This document shows, piece by piece, positions 31,076-40,025 of a stretch of DNA of 64,000 bases. Under the pieces are notes generated by a model, which had not been told where the DNA came from, searched no databases, and was given only the letters and a program-made list of their open reading frames with translations. The number at the start of each line of letters is the position of its first letter. The first letter of the stretch is position 1. Source of the stretch: Rhodospirillaceae bacterium (GTDB lineage Bacteria > Pseudomonadota > Alphaproteobacteria > Rhodospirillales > Rhodospirillaceae). Position numbers and translations under genes: made by a program. Location of the stretch: positions 1,178,001 to 1,242,000 of the forward strand of contig JAVJSV010000011.1 of assembly GCA_040219235.1 (NCBI GenBank), read 5' to 3'.

Positions 31076-32864
31076 GGTTACCCCCAAAGCCGGTACCGGC
31101 TGGGGCTAAGGCCATATCGGAAATCCGGGCGTTTGCTTCGATTAAGACACCAAGTTCAGGTGCCATGGGTTTCTCTGTCGTGGGATACACCCCGAGCATG
31201 GGCGCAATTTCGGCAATAATGCGGCCAACTGTGGGCGCGGCATTCCAACCCGCAGTGGCGAAGTTGAAGGTTTCTTTGAGTCCTTTAGGTTCATCCAGCA
31301 AAACCAAGACCACATATTTTGGGTCATGCATTGGGAAGGCCCCAACAAATGAGGTGCGGACGCTGTGTTCGCTGTACCCGCCAGTATTAGAAGTTTTCTC
31401 TGCAGACCCTGTTTTGCCACCGACGAGATACCCGGGCACCTCAGCCTGCTTGCCGGACCCTTCTGTTACGACCAGGCGCATAAGCATACGCATTTGTTTC
31501 GACGTGGCTTCGGAGATGACCCTCGTGCTCTCTTCGCTGGGCACGGTGTCTCGCTTAATCAATGTGGGTCTGTGAAGGATGCCTCCGTTGACCATCGCTG
31601 TGATTGCTGAGGCAACATGTACTGGCGTTACGGCGATGCCATGGCCGTACGAGATCGTGACCGTGTTAATCTCGCGCCAAACGGCGGGATACATCGGGCG
31701 GCCAACTTCAGGCAATTCAAGCTCGAGCGGAGACAGCATACCAAGTTGCTGCAAAAAGGCTTGTTGCGCTGGTGTGCCAGCATCTAAGGCAATCTTTGCC
31801 GCGCCGATGTTAGAGGAATGAATTAAAATTTCAGGGACGGTGAGCCAGCGTTTCTCAGCGTGATAATCATCAATTTTGTAGCGCGCGACGGTCAGCGGCG
31901 TCCGAGCATCATACACACTGTCCATGCCGATAACCCCCATCTCCAAAGCCATCGCTGCGGTGAACAGTTTGAACGTTGAGCCCATTTCATAGACGCCCAA
32001 TGTTGCCCGATTAAACTGTGTGTCTGCATTCGACCAATCGTTTTCTTTCGGATCAAAGTCGGGCAGTGAAACCAAGGAGATTATTTCACCCGTATGGGCA
32101 TTCATCACAACACCAGCAGCACCGACAGCACGAAAGCGTTTCATTGCTGCAGAGAGTGTTTCCCGCACTGCATTTTGAACGCCGGTATCTAAAGATAACT
32201 GCAACGGTTCAGGACGCTTTGAAAGAGCGCTCTCGAACGTCAACTCAACTCCAGCCTTACCTTTGTTATCTGGATCGGTAACGCCAAGAACATGCGAGAA
32301 CAGATTGCCGTATGGGTAGATACGGCGTTCGGAGTCTTCAAAATACAGACCTGGAATACCCAACCCATTGACTGTGAATTGCTCATTCGGCGTTAAATGT
32401 CGCCGTAGGTATACGAAACGCTGGTTAGAGTTGAGACGCGTTTTGAGGGTGTCGGCGGTAAGCTCGGGAAACAGTTGCGTCAGAGCGTTTGCAGCGGCAG
32501 TAGCATCAATGACTTCTGTTGCGTCTGCATAAAGATTAGCGGTCGGTAATGTTGTTGCGACAACCCTGTCGTTGCGATCTGTGATATTCGAGCGGAATTT
32601 TTGTAAGCTGCCCTCAGCATTCGTCGCGTATGATGGCCCAGTATCGAGCGCGCCATTCAGTACCATAAGATCAATAAGACGGACCGAAATCGATAGGAAA
32701 GCGAACGTAAATAACCCCGCAGTGACGAGAAGGCGTGCACGACCAGTCTCCACGGCCCGTTGGTTATCTCCAACAAGCGTGACACGTGTTTTTGATGTCG
32801 CTTGAATATCTTCGCCAGGGTAGGTGAAGCTTGCTTTGCGCGTATTCCGGTTCCAAACAGCCAT
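31062..32864 (-). CDS. ftsI: Septal peptidoglycan transpeptidase FtsI (PBP3)
   Basis: This 600-residue class B penicillin-binding protein has a short N-terminal cytoplasmic part and one transmembrane helix (ARLLVTAGLFTFAFLSISVR). The pedestal domain and transpeptidase domain follow, with STFK (GSTFKLFTAAMA), SSN (LIHSSNIGAAKIAL) and KTGS (VGGKTGSAEKT) motifs. It crosslinks septal peptidoglycan with FtsW. The start codon shares one base with the ftsL stop (TGATG). Confidence 0.97.
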   Translation of the reverse strand: MAVWNRNTRKASFTYPGEDIQATSKTRVTLVGDNQRAVETGRARLLVTAGLFTFAFLSISVRLIDLMVLNGALDTGPSYATNAEGSLQKFRSNITDRNDRVVATTLPTANLYADATEVIDATAAANALTQLFPELTADTLKTRLNSNQRFVYLRRHLTPNEQFTVNGLGIPGLYFEDSERRIYPYGNLFSHVLGVTDPDNKGKAGVELTFESALSKRPEPLQLSLDTGVQNAVRETLSAAMKRFRAVGAAGVVMNAHTGEIISLVSLPDFDPKENDWSNADTQFNRATLGVYEMGSTFKLFTAAMALEMGVIGMDSVYDARTPLTVARYKIDDYHAEKRWLTVPEILIHSSNIGAAKIALDAGTPAQQAFLQQLGMLSPLELELPEVGRPMYPAVWREINTVTISYGHGIAVTPVHVASAITAMVNGGILHRPTLIKRDTVPSEESTRVISEATSKQMRMLMRLVVTEGSGKQAEVPGYLVGGKTGSAEKTSNTGGYSEHSVRTSFVGAFPMHDPKYVVLVLLDEPKGLKETFNFATAGWNAAPTVGRIIAEIAPMLGVYPTTEKPMAPELGVLIEANARISDMALAPAGTGFGGNRAAE

Positions 32865-33187
32865 CAGCGCGCTCCCACTTCGGCGCTGGACGTTTTTTCG
32901 TCTTCGTTCTCAACGCGCAGGAACGGCAATACATCGATAGAAACTATTCGGGCGGGCTCAACGGGAGCTAGTTCAAGGTGTTCCAACCCGAGGCGACGTA
33001 AACGGGAAGGATCGTTCAAGAACGTCCATTCGGCCTCAAGAACTTGGATGGCCTGGGCGTGTTCGTCTATTTCGGTTTGGCGGCTGGCTAGCGTTTCTTC
33101 TAGGCTCTGCACTTCATATTTGAGAATAAACAAAGCGATGGCGACGATAAGCACCAAGCCGACCCACATGACATCCATTAATCTCAT
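32864..33187 (-). CDS. ftsL: Cell division protein FtsL
   Basis: This 107-residue bitopic protein is in the standard dcw position between rsmH and ftsI. A transmembrane helix near the N-terminus (MWVGLVLIVAIALFILKYEV) is followed by a coiled-coil-like heptad region (LEETLASRQTEIDEHAQAIQ), as in FtsL. Sequence conservation in this family is poor, so the assignment rests on topology and position. It overlaps rsmH by 4 bp and ftsI by 1 bp. Confidence 0.88.
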   Translation of the reverse strand: MRLMDVMWVGLVLIVAIALFILKYEVQSLEETLASRQTEIDEHAQAIQVLEAEWTFLNDPSRLRRLGLEHLELAPVEPARIVSIDVLPFLRVENEDEKTSSAEVGAR

Positions 33188-34188
33188 GCGACACCGCCGT
33201 CAATGGTCGAGAGAACGGGCACTGAAGTGCGCTCTGCAATGCGAAGCCGCGCAGATCGTGAGCGTGGATTGTCTCCTATTTCACGCTTGGAGGGCGTGAT
33301 AGCACGTGAATTTACGGTGTTGAAAGTCGCTGTGACTCGCCCTTGATTTGGTGCCGGTTGATGTCGCGACGGGTTAGGGCCTCGGCCACTGCGATCTCTA
33401 ATGAACGTTTTGACAATGCGATCTTCTAGGGAGTGAAAACTGACGACAGCCAGACGTCCATTTTCGCCTAATATGCGTTCTGCACCGGCAAGACCACGCT
33501 CTAACTCACCAAGTTCGTCATTTACATATATGCGCAGAGCCTGAAACGTTCGTGTGGCCGGATCAATTCCGTCTTGAGAACGACGGACCTCTGCACGAAT
33601 GGCGTCAGCTAAATGTATTGTGCGTGAAAATGGCCGTTCTTTGCGTGCATTTACGATGGCATGGGCAACGCGACGAGAAAACCTTTCTTCGCCGTATTTA
33701 TATATGATGTCGGCTAGTTCTGATTCTGGCAGCGAGTTAACAGCATCCGCGGCACTCATGCCGGTTTTTTCCATCCGCATGTCTAACGGGCCATCTCTCA
33801 GGAAAGAAAAGCCTCGACTGCGGTCGCCGATCTGCATGGAACTGATACCAAGATCGAGCGCAATGCCGTCAACAGCAGTGACGCCGTTTTCTATGAGTAA
33901 TTCTGCAAGGCTTCCGAAGCGGCCATGAAGTAGGTTGAGACGCCCAGGGTAGGCATCAGCGATTGCTTTGCCTCGGTCCAATGTTTCTGGGTCACGGTCA
34001 ATGGCCCACACGGTGCAGTCAGCGGCCCGCAACAGGGCCGACGTGTAACCGCCAGCACCAAAGGTGCCGTCGACATAAAGTCCCCCATCCTTAGGTGTGA
34101 GACCTTCGATGACTTCGGAGAGGAGAACAGGAATGTGGTCTGGATCAGTAATCGGGGCGGAGGGGGGGGGCGCCACGGATGCCATCAT
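33184..34188 (-). CDS. rsmH: 16S rRNA (cytosine-N4) methyltransferase RsmH (MraW)
   Basis: This 334-residue enzyme has the SAM-binding start HIPVLLSEVIEGLTPKDGG, VDGTFGAGGYTSALL, LDLGISSMQIGDRSRGFSF and the late VVSFHSLEDRIVKTFIRDRSG. It methylates C1402 of 16S rRNA in the ribosomal P site. It overlaps mraZ and ftsL by 4 bp each. Its place as the second gene of the dcw operon is standard. Confidence 0.98.
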   Translation of the reverse strand: MMASVAPPPSAPITDPDHIPVLLSEVIEGLTPKDGGLYVDGTFGAGGYTSALLRAADCTVWAIDRDPETLDRGKAIADAYPGRLNLLHGRFGSLAELLIENGVTAVDGIALDLGISSMQIGDRSRGFSFLRDGPLDMRMEKTGMSAADAVNSLPESELADIIYKYGEERFSRRVAHAIVNARKERPFSRTIHLADAIRAEVRRSQDGIDPATRTFQALRIYVNDELGELERGLAGAERILGENGRLAVVSFHSLEDRIVKTFIRDRSGRGPNPSRHQPAPNQGRVTATFNTVNSRAITPSKREIGDNPRSRSARLRIAERTSVPVLSTIDGGVA

Positions 34189-34667
34189 ACAGCCTCCGTC
34201 CTTGCTTTCGACCCTATGGCCTTCTCCTTCACTTGAGCGGCACGCTCTTCCATAGCGCGACTAAACATCTCTGCTTGAACTGCTTCTAAGGCAGTGGGGT
34301 TCCATATTTGAAAAGTACGCCCCTTACCGACGAATGCACCTTGATCTGTTAGGTCTGCTTTTTTGAGAAAATCAGCCGGTAAAACGATACGCCCGCCGCC
34401 ATCAAAGGGCAGATCGCGCGCAGAGGCGAATATCAGATGGGCTATGGCGTCTTCATCAACGCTAGGGATGGGATCGTCTGGGAGCGTTTCAACCATGGCC
34501 TCGATCCGGTCGAGACCACACCCTTCAATGCAGGGTCCCGTTAGCGCAGGGTAACAGGTCACGCCGCTCAGAGATTTGGTCTGGAGAACAGCACGAAACG
34601 GCGCCGGAACGGAAATTCGCCCCTTCGCATCAATCTTATTCACAAAGGTCCCGATGAATGACTTCAT
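34185..34667 (-). CDS. mraZ: Transcriptional regulator MraZ
   Basis: The product is 160 residues from ATG 34667 (MKSFIGTFVNKIDAKGRISV), the typical MraZ start. A frame-open upstream ATG at 34727 would add 20 atypical residues. Two SpoVT/AbrB-like modules are visible, the second with RDLPFDGGGRIVLPADFLKK. MraZ forms rings and binds direct repeats in front of its own operon, usually repressing it. Four such repeats lie 79-113 bp upstream. It is the first gene of the dcw run. Confidence 0.96.
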   Translation of the reverse strand: MKSFIGTFVNKIDAKGRISVPAPFRAVLQTKSLSGVTCYPALTGPCIEGCGLDRIEAMVETLPDDPIPSVDEDAIAHLIFASARDLPFDGGGRIVLPADFLKKADLTDQGAFVGKGRTFQIWNPTALEAVQAEMFSRAMEERAAQVKEKAIGSKARTEAV

Positions 34668-34745
34668 CGCTGGACCACCCCTCAATCCCGCCAAAAAAAT
34701 GTCAGAACCGAGGCGCACGTCGTGCACCTAAATTCTCAACCTTTC

Positions 34746-34780
34746 TGGTATGGCATGGGAATTTATGGGCGTCAATGGTA
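34746..34780. promoter_or_regulatory. Four MraZ-like boxes (TGGNN every 10 bp)
   Basis: On the plus strand TGGTA (34746), TGGGA (34756), TGGGC (34766) and TGGTA (34776) recur with an exact 10-bp period. In other bacteria MraZ binds TGGG-type repeats separated by 5-nt spacers, so these are likely its sites. They face away from mraZ (opposite strand) and span the predicted promoter, which fits autorepression. Confidence 0.65.
34747..34775 (-). promoter_or_regulatory. Predicted promoter of the mraZ/dcw operon
   Basis: On the minus strand a -35 TTGACG (34775-34770) is separated by exactly 17 bp from a weak -10 CATACC (34752-34747). The start of transcription would be near 34740, giving a leader of about 73 nt. 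The element lies inside the repeated MraZ boxes. The -35 is strong and the -10 is poor. Confidence 0.5.
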
Positions 34781-34888
34781 CTAAGGTTCCATTTCAGCCA
34801 TATGTTCCTCATCTGTTCTTGTTGTCAAGAGGTTAAGTGTCTTGATGTGGGGTTTTAGGTTTGCAACGGAATTTGTGGAGAAAAAAGC

Positions 34889-35271
<383 letters not shown>

Positions 35272-35277
35272 CAAACG

Positions 35278-35306
35278 TCAATAGATGACAAATCTATAAA
35301 GAACAA
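35278..35306 (-). promoter_or_regulatory. Predicted rnpB promoter
   Basis: On the minus strand TTGTTC (35306-35301) and TATTGA (35283-35278) are separated by 17 bp. The predicted start falls at the first base of the mature RNase P RNA. The element begins 5 bp after the stop of the upstream amidase gene. Confidence 0.55.
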
Positions 35307-35310
35307 TCAT

Positions 35311-36042
35311 TTAGGAGTAAGTCGCGGCGACAGCGGTGATCCTGCCTTTTGTTAAGTCGTCGAGTGAACCTGTGAGGTGATGGGCCAGAAACCGCTGTTG
35401 AAAGGCTAAAATGACATCTTTTTCGCCTGTGAGTGGGTCTAAGATATCCCCGCCGCAGTCAGAGTTACCTGGCATAGGGTAGCCAATTGACGCCAAGTTA
35501 TCCCAAGGAGCACCAGTACTCAGTTTTTCTTCCGACTCTTCTGGCCATAGGCCAATGCCTTCAGATGCTAAGAGCTCCCATGGAAACCGCTCGCCGGGGT
35601 CGGCCTTACGTCCAGGGGCAATATCAGCATGGCCGACAATACCGGTTGGTGGGATATTGTGCCGCTCTGTGATGTCCCGGGCGATGGCAGTGAGAGATTT
35701 GATCTGAGCGCCTGGGAAATCTTGATAACCAAATTCATGGCCTGGATTCACAAGCTCTATACCAACCGAGACGCTATTGATGTCCGAAACACCACGCCAA
35801 TAGGACCGCCCGGCATGCCAAGCCCGCTGGTCTTCTTCTACAAGTCTGTAGACCGATCCATCTTCGTCAATGAGCAGGTGAGCGCTTACCTTGGCATCTC
35901 TATTGCACAGACGTTCTAAAGCTTCTTCACAAGATTGCATTCCAGTGTAGTGAAGCACCAGCATTGAGATTTTTGCTTGACCTGTGACGTCTCGGCGGTG
36001 GTCGAAGTTTTGAGACAGTCTTTGTTTGACCTTAGGAAGCAT
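35311..36042 (-). CDS. N-acetylmuramoyl-L-alanine amidase, AmpD-like
   Basis: This is an Amidase_2 domain protein. Zinc ligands are seen in VLHYTGMQ (His), the later GHADIAPGRKADPG (His and Asp) and the substrate segment YRLVEEDQRAWHAGRSYW. The enzyme cleaves the bond between muramic acid and the peptide stem, in wall recycling or turnover. No signal peptide is evident, which favours a cytoplasmic AmpD role. ATG 36042 has AGGAAGG 8 nt upstream and overlaps the EamA gene by 11 bp; a TTG at 36060 is the alternative. About 65 residues follow the amidase core and are not recognised. Confidence 0.9.
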   Translation of the reverse strand: MLPKVKQRLSQNFDHRRDVTGQAKISMLVLHYTGMQSCEEALERLCNRDAKVSAHLLIDEDGSVYRLVEEDQRAWHAGRSYWRGVSDINSVSVGIELVNPGHEFGYQDFPGAQIKSLTAIARDITERHNIPPTGIVGHADIAPGRKADPGERFPWELLASEGIGLWPEESEEKLSTGAPWDNLASIGYPMPGNSDCGGDILDPLTGEKDVILAFQQRFLAHHLTGSLDDLTKGRITAVAATYS

Positions 36043-36910
36043 CTTTCGTGCCTTCCTCAACTGTTTTTCGTGCCAGCCGCAACTGTATCACAGCTACGCC
36101 GGCCAGAGTTAACACTCCCCCCATAACTTTTTGCCATGTCAGCGGCTCACCTAGAACAAGTATTCCAGCAGCAACACCGACAATCGGAATCAGCATGTTG
36201 AAGGGAACGACAGTATTCATCGGATATCTCTGGACCAAGCCATACCATGTCGCATGCGCCATGATGGACGCGGCAATCGCGGTATAGGCGAGAGCTCCGA
36301 TGAGCGGCCAGCCTGCGTTCGATATTGCGCTGAGTTGACCCGTTTCAAACACCATTGAGAGGGCGAGCAGTTGAGGGGCCGCGAACAATGACAGCCACCC
36401 GGTAATTGCCAGAGGCCGAACGTCAGGCATGCGCTTAACGAGGACATTCGACCATGCCCAGAATACAGTACACACAACCAGCATAAAGAATGGTACCGCA
36501 GACGTGTTGCCTGGCTCACCGGCAAGAAAAGCGACACCGATAAAAGCAAAGCCCAGTCCGATAGATCTTCGCCACCCAAAATTTTCCTTGAAGACTAGCC
36601 ACGAGATCAGAATCGAGAAGGGAACACCGAGTTGCAGTGTGATTGCCGCCGTTGCGGCATCAACACCAGATAGCCCAACAAACAAGAGGCCAAAATGTCC
36701 TGTACCAAAGCATACGGATAAGATGATGAGACCACGCCAGTGTTTGCGGTCTACAGGACAAAGCGGGACAACCAACGCGGCTACAATTATGAAGCGTAAG
36801 GCGGTGAAGAGAAGAGGTGGTGCAGCCTCAACGCCGATTTTTCCGGCGATAAGATTAAAGCCCCATAAGACGGCGGCCAACGTCGCAAGGGCTGTGTCGC
36901 GGCGTGACAT
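36032..36910 (-). CDS. EamA-family (DMT superfamily) transporter
   Basis: This 292-residue inner-membrane protein has about ten hydrophobic helices arranged as two EamA repeats. The first starts TLAAVLWGFNLIAGKIGVEA and the second near NVLVKRMPDVRPLAITGWLS. It ends AGILVLGEPLTWQKVMGGVLT, the typical final repeat. Such carriers export amino acids or small metabolites; the substrate is not readable. It is the gene upstream of, and overlapping, the amidase, so the pair is co-transcribed. Confidence 0.9.
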   Translation of the reverse strand: MSRRDTALATLAAVLWGFNLIAGKIGVEAAPPLLFTALRFIIVAALVVPLCPVDRKHWRGLIILSVCFGTGHFGLLFVGLSGVDAATAAITLQLGVPFSILISWLVFKENFGWRRSIGLGFAFIGVAFLAGEPGNTSAVPFFMLVVCTVFWAWSNVLVKRMPDVRPLAITGWLSLFAAPQLLALSMVFETGQLSAISNAGWPLIGALAYTAIAASIMAHATWYGLVQRYPMNTVVPFNMLIPIVGVAAGILVLGEPLTWQKVMGGVLTLAGVAVIQLRLARKTVEEGTKDAS

Positions 36911-36965
36911 AAGACCAGACCAGCCCCCAAAGTGAAACGCGAGAAGACAGACTTAGCAGGACTGG

Positions 36966-36995
36966 TGAACCGGCGGCAATGCTGCCGCCGGTTCA
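36966..36995 (-). terminator. Strong hairpin downstream of rpoH
   Basis: A perfect 13-bp stem (TGAACCGGCGGCA pairing with TGCCGCCGGTTCA) has a 4-nt loop. It lies 32 bp past the rpoH stop and 56 bp before the EamA start. No T-run follows on either strand, so it may be an inefficient terminator or an mRNA 3'-end stabiliser. Confidence 0.55.
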
Positions 36996-37026
36996 GAACT
37001 CAATTTACTTAGAATTTTCTATCTTC

Positions 37027-37929
37027 TCAGGCGGCTCCAAGGGCTAAGTTGGGAACGTCTGGCGCGAGAGTGGATTTGAGTTTTGCAATTGCACCCGACT
37101 CAATCTGGCGAATGCGTTCTGCTGTAACACCATAAATGTTGGCCAGAGCGGACAGCGTCTTAGGGCGGTCCGTTAAATATCTTTTACTGACAATATCCCG
37201 TTCGCGCGGGTCCAACCGGGTTAAGCCACGTTTGAGAGCTTGTTTTCTGAGGCGTTCCATCTCTTGTACTTCATAGGACTGCTCAGGTGTTTCGTCGTCA
37301 CAGGCGATGGTGTCCAGCATCGTTAACGTGCTGCCATCTTCTTCTGATACGGGCTGCTCCAATGATGGATCAACCGCCGACAATCTGGTGTCCATTGCAA
37401 TAACGTCCTCTCGTGAGACGCTGAATCGCTCGGCGATGGCTGTGACGTCTGCATCAGTCAGGTATCGCGTACCTTCTAATGACATATCCCGCTTGGCGCG
37501 CTTCAAGTTGAAGAACAGCTTCTTCTTACTGGCACTGTTGCCAACCTTGATTAGCGACCAAGTTTGCAGAATAAAGTTCAAGATTGCCGCTTTGATCCAC
37601 CACCGTGCGTAGGTTGAGAAGCGAAAGCCTTTCTCAGGCTTGAAGCGCTCAATGGATTGCATCAGGCCAATGTGGCCCTCGCTGATCAGGTCATCGACAT
37701 TAATGCCATACCCGCTGAATTTACGTGCAATGCGGGGAACAAGACGAAGATGACTTTCAATCAGGCGGTCAAGGGCTTTGCGGTCGCCGGTTTCTTTCCA
37801 GCGGCGCACGAGATCTTTCTCGTCTTCTTCAGACAAGACCGGAAATGAGCGCGCATGCAGCGCGCTCGGTACATTTGTCAAGTGACTGACAGCACCTTTG
37901 AGAGCCTGTGTGGCGGACTTTTCGGACAT
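37027..37929 (-). CDS. rpoH: Heat-shock sigma factor RpoH
   Basis: This 300-residue sigma-70-family factor has region 2 (ALDRLIESHLRLVPRIARKF, DLISEGHIGLMQSIERF, FSTYARWWIKAAILNFI). The RpoH-box-like segment TWSLIKVGNSASKKKLFFNL separates RpoH from other sigma factors. Region 4 is present (RLDPRERDIVSKRYLTD, LSALANIYGVTAERIRQIES). It directs RNA polymerase to heat-shock promoters. Two 16-bp direct repeats lie 49-96 bp upstream. The ribosome binding site AAGGTAAAGGG precedes the ATG. Confidence 0.96.
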   Translation of the reverse strand: MSEKSATQALKGAVSHLTNVPSALHARSFPVLSEEDEKDLVRRWKETGDRKALDRLIESHLRLVPRIARKFSGYGINVDDLISEGHIGLMQSIERFKPEKGFRFSTYARWWIKAAILNFILQTWSLIKVGNSASKKKLFFNLKRAKRDMSLEGTRYLTDADVTAIAERFSVSREDVIAMDTRLSAVDPSLEQPVSEEDGSTLTMLDTIACDDETPEQSYEVQEMERLRKQALKRGLTRLDPRERDIVSKRYLTDRPKTLSALANIYGVTAERIRQIESGAIAKLKSTLAPDVPNLALGAA

Positions 37930-37977
37930 TTTGAACCCTTTACCTTCCTTGGTTAAGTGGCTGGATGATTAAAGTAG

Positions 37978-38025
37978 GACTAGTTTGGTCCTGTTTACAA
38001 TAAAAACCCGACTAATTTGGTACTG
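37978..38025. promoter_or_regulatory. Two 16-bp direct repeats upstream of rpoH
   Basis: GACTAGTTTGGTCCTG (37978-37993) and GACTAATTTGGTACTG (38010-38025) match at 14 of 16 positions. They are spaced 32 bp start to start, close to three helical turns. They lie in the 293-bp divergent gap between rpoH and the acyl-CoA dehydrogenase gene, nearer rpoH. A regulator binding one face of the DNA is the likely reason; which one is unknown. Confidence 0.5.
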
Positions 38026-38222
38026 TATATACGTAACAAGTTCGTGATTTGGATTTCCCAAAGGATTTCTGGGGTTTTTATGCTTTTTCTGGGGTATGCC
38101 CCCTAGGTTCGCACCGTTGACCGGGAGCCTGAAAACTTTAAGTTACGATCAATTGTCACTGCCGACTTACTGGGCACCCATCTGCTTTAACCTGGATCGG
38201 CCAACACAAAAAAGGATCGTCA

Positions 38223-40007
38223 ATGTCGGCTTACAAAGCTCCTCTTCGCGATATGCGTTTTGTCACCCATGAAGTGTTCTCTGCCGCTGATAAACTGACG
38301 TCCCTTTCCGGTTTCGAAGAAGCCTCTCAAGACCTGATCGATGCGGTTCTAGAGGAATGCGGAAAACTCTGTGAAGGTGTATTGGCACCGTTGAATCAAT
38401 CTGGTGATGAAGAAGGGTGTCAGTTTGATAACGGTTCCGTCACAACCCCTTCTGGCTTTAAAGCAGCTTACAAGCAGTTTGCTGAAGGTGGCTGGTGTGG
38501 TTTAACCGCTAGCCCGGAGTTTGGCGGTCAAGGCTTGCCAGAAACGTTACAATACTTAGTTGATGAAATGGTGGGGTCCGCCAACTTATCCTTTGGGCTT
38601 TATCCCGGCCTAACGCAGGGCACCATCATGTGCCTCACGGCACATGGCACAGAAGACCAGCAACAGACTTATCTGCCCAAACTGATTAGCGGTGAATGGC
38701 AGGGGACCATGTGCCTGACGGAGCCACATGCTGGGTCTGATCTTGGGTTGCTGCGCACTAAGGCTGAACCAAACGATGACGCGACTTATGCCATTACCGG
38801 TACGAAGATTTTCATCTCGGCCGGAGAGCACGACATGACCGAGAATTTTGTGCATCTGGTGCTGGCTCGTTTGCCGGGAGCGCCGGAAGGCAGTCGCGGC
38901 ATTTCCATGTTTTTGGTCCCTAAATTTCTCCCACAAGAAGACGGCTCACTTGGTGATCGTAACGCCGTCTCTGCAGGTTCGATCGAACATAAGATGGGCA
39001 TGAAGGCGTCGGTGACCTGCGTCATGAATTTTGATGCCGCACAGGGCTGGCTTGTGGGCAAAGAGCATAAGGGCTTGGCCGGCATGTTCACGATGATGAA
39101 TAAAGAGCGGCTTTTTGTCGGTACCCAAGGAATCTCTCAGGCCGAAACTGCCTATCAAAATGCGGTGGCTTATGCGAAAGATCGTATTCAGGGTCGCTCT
39201 GCCGAGGGGGCAATCCAGCCCGATAAGGCGGCTGACCCTATTATCGTGCATCCCGATATTCGCAATAAATTGCTGTTCTCCCGATCGATCATAGAAGCTC
39301 AACGGGCCTTAGCTGTGTGGACGCAACTCAACGTCGATATGGCGCATGCACACGCTGATGATGCCGTGCGTCAGCATGCTGGAGATATGGAAGCGCTGAT
39401 GACGCCGATTATAAAATCAGCATGCACAGACTTTGGAACAGAAATCACCAACGCCTGTCTTCAAGTGTTCGGCGGTCATGGTTACATCCGGGAGTGGGGC
39501 ATGGAGCAATTGGTGCGTGATGTCCGGATCACTCAAATCTACGAAGGTACGAATACCATTCAGGCTTTGGATTTGGTTGGCCGCAAGCTCTCCTTGCATG
39601 ATGGTCGCCTGTTTGCGGGGTTACTCAAAGAAATTGATCAGTCACTTCAGGCGATAGCCGGGCGCAATGATTTGTCTGAGTTTGTTGTTCCGTTTGAAGA
39701 GTCTTTAGACCGTCTCAAAGCCGCGACTGAGTGGCTTAAAGAGGAAGCACAAAAAGACGTCAATGCGCTTGGTGCAGCAGCGAATGATTATCTAAAGCTA
39801 TTCGCACTTACGTTATATGGCTGGATGTGGCTGAAAATGGCTGAGAAGGCTCTAGATGCGCGCGCGAGTGGCGATGACTTCTACGACACTAAGTTGGCTG
39901 TCGGTCGTTACTTCATGACGCGTGTTTTACCTGGAACGTCTTCTTTGGATGCGACAATGCGGTCAGGGTCTCGTGCGATGATGGCACTTCCAGAGGCCGC
40001 GTTTTAA
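38223..40007 (+). CDS. Acyl-CoA dehydrogenase, long form (DmdC-like group)
   Basis: This 594-residue FAD enzyme belongs to the long acyl-CoA dehydrogenase group that includes methylmercaptopropionyl-CoA dehydrogenase DmdC and related fatty acyl enzymes. Motifs include MCLTEPHAGSDLG (FAD contact), CLQVFGGHGYIREWGMEQLV and RDVRITQIYEGTNTIQALDL, whose Glu is the usual catalytic base. An extra C-terminal helical domain follows. It introduces a double bond into an acyl-CoA. The substrate is not decided by sequence, and no other dmd genes are nearby. AAGGATCG precedes the ATG. Confidence 0.9.
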   Translation: MSAYKAPLRDMRFVTHEVFSAADKLTSLSGFEEASQDLIDAVLEECGKLCEGVLAPLNQSGDEEGCQFDNGSVTTPSGFKAAYKQFAEGGWCGLTASPEFGGQGLPETLQYLVDEMVGSANLSFGLYPGLTQGTIMCLTAHGTEDQQQTYLPKLISGEWQGTMCLTEPHAGSDLGLLRTKAEPNDDATYAITGTKIFISAGEHDMTENFVHLVLARLPGAPEGSRGISMFLVPKFLPQEDGSLGDRNAVSAGSIEHKMGMKASVTCVMNFDAAQGWLVGKEHKGLAGMFTMMNKERLFVGTQGISQAETAYQNAVAYAKDRIQGRSAEGAIQPDKAADPIIVHPDIRNKLLFSRSIIEAQRALAVWTQLNVDMAHAHADDAVRQHAGDMEALMTPIIKSACTDFGTEITNACLQVFGGHGYIREWGMEQLVRDVRITQIYEGTNTIQALDLVGRKLSLHDGRLFAGLLKEIDQSLQAIAGRNDLSEFVVPFEESLDRLKAATEWLKEEAQKDVNALGAAANDYLKLFALTLYGWMWLKMAEKALDARASGDDFYDTKLAVGRYFMTRVLPGTSSLDATMRSGSRAMMALPEAAF

Positions 40008-40025
40008 TTAGAGAGAGACGCCTGC

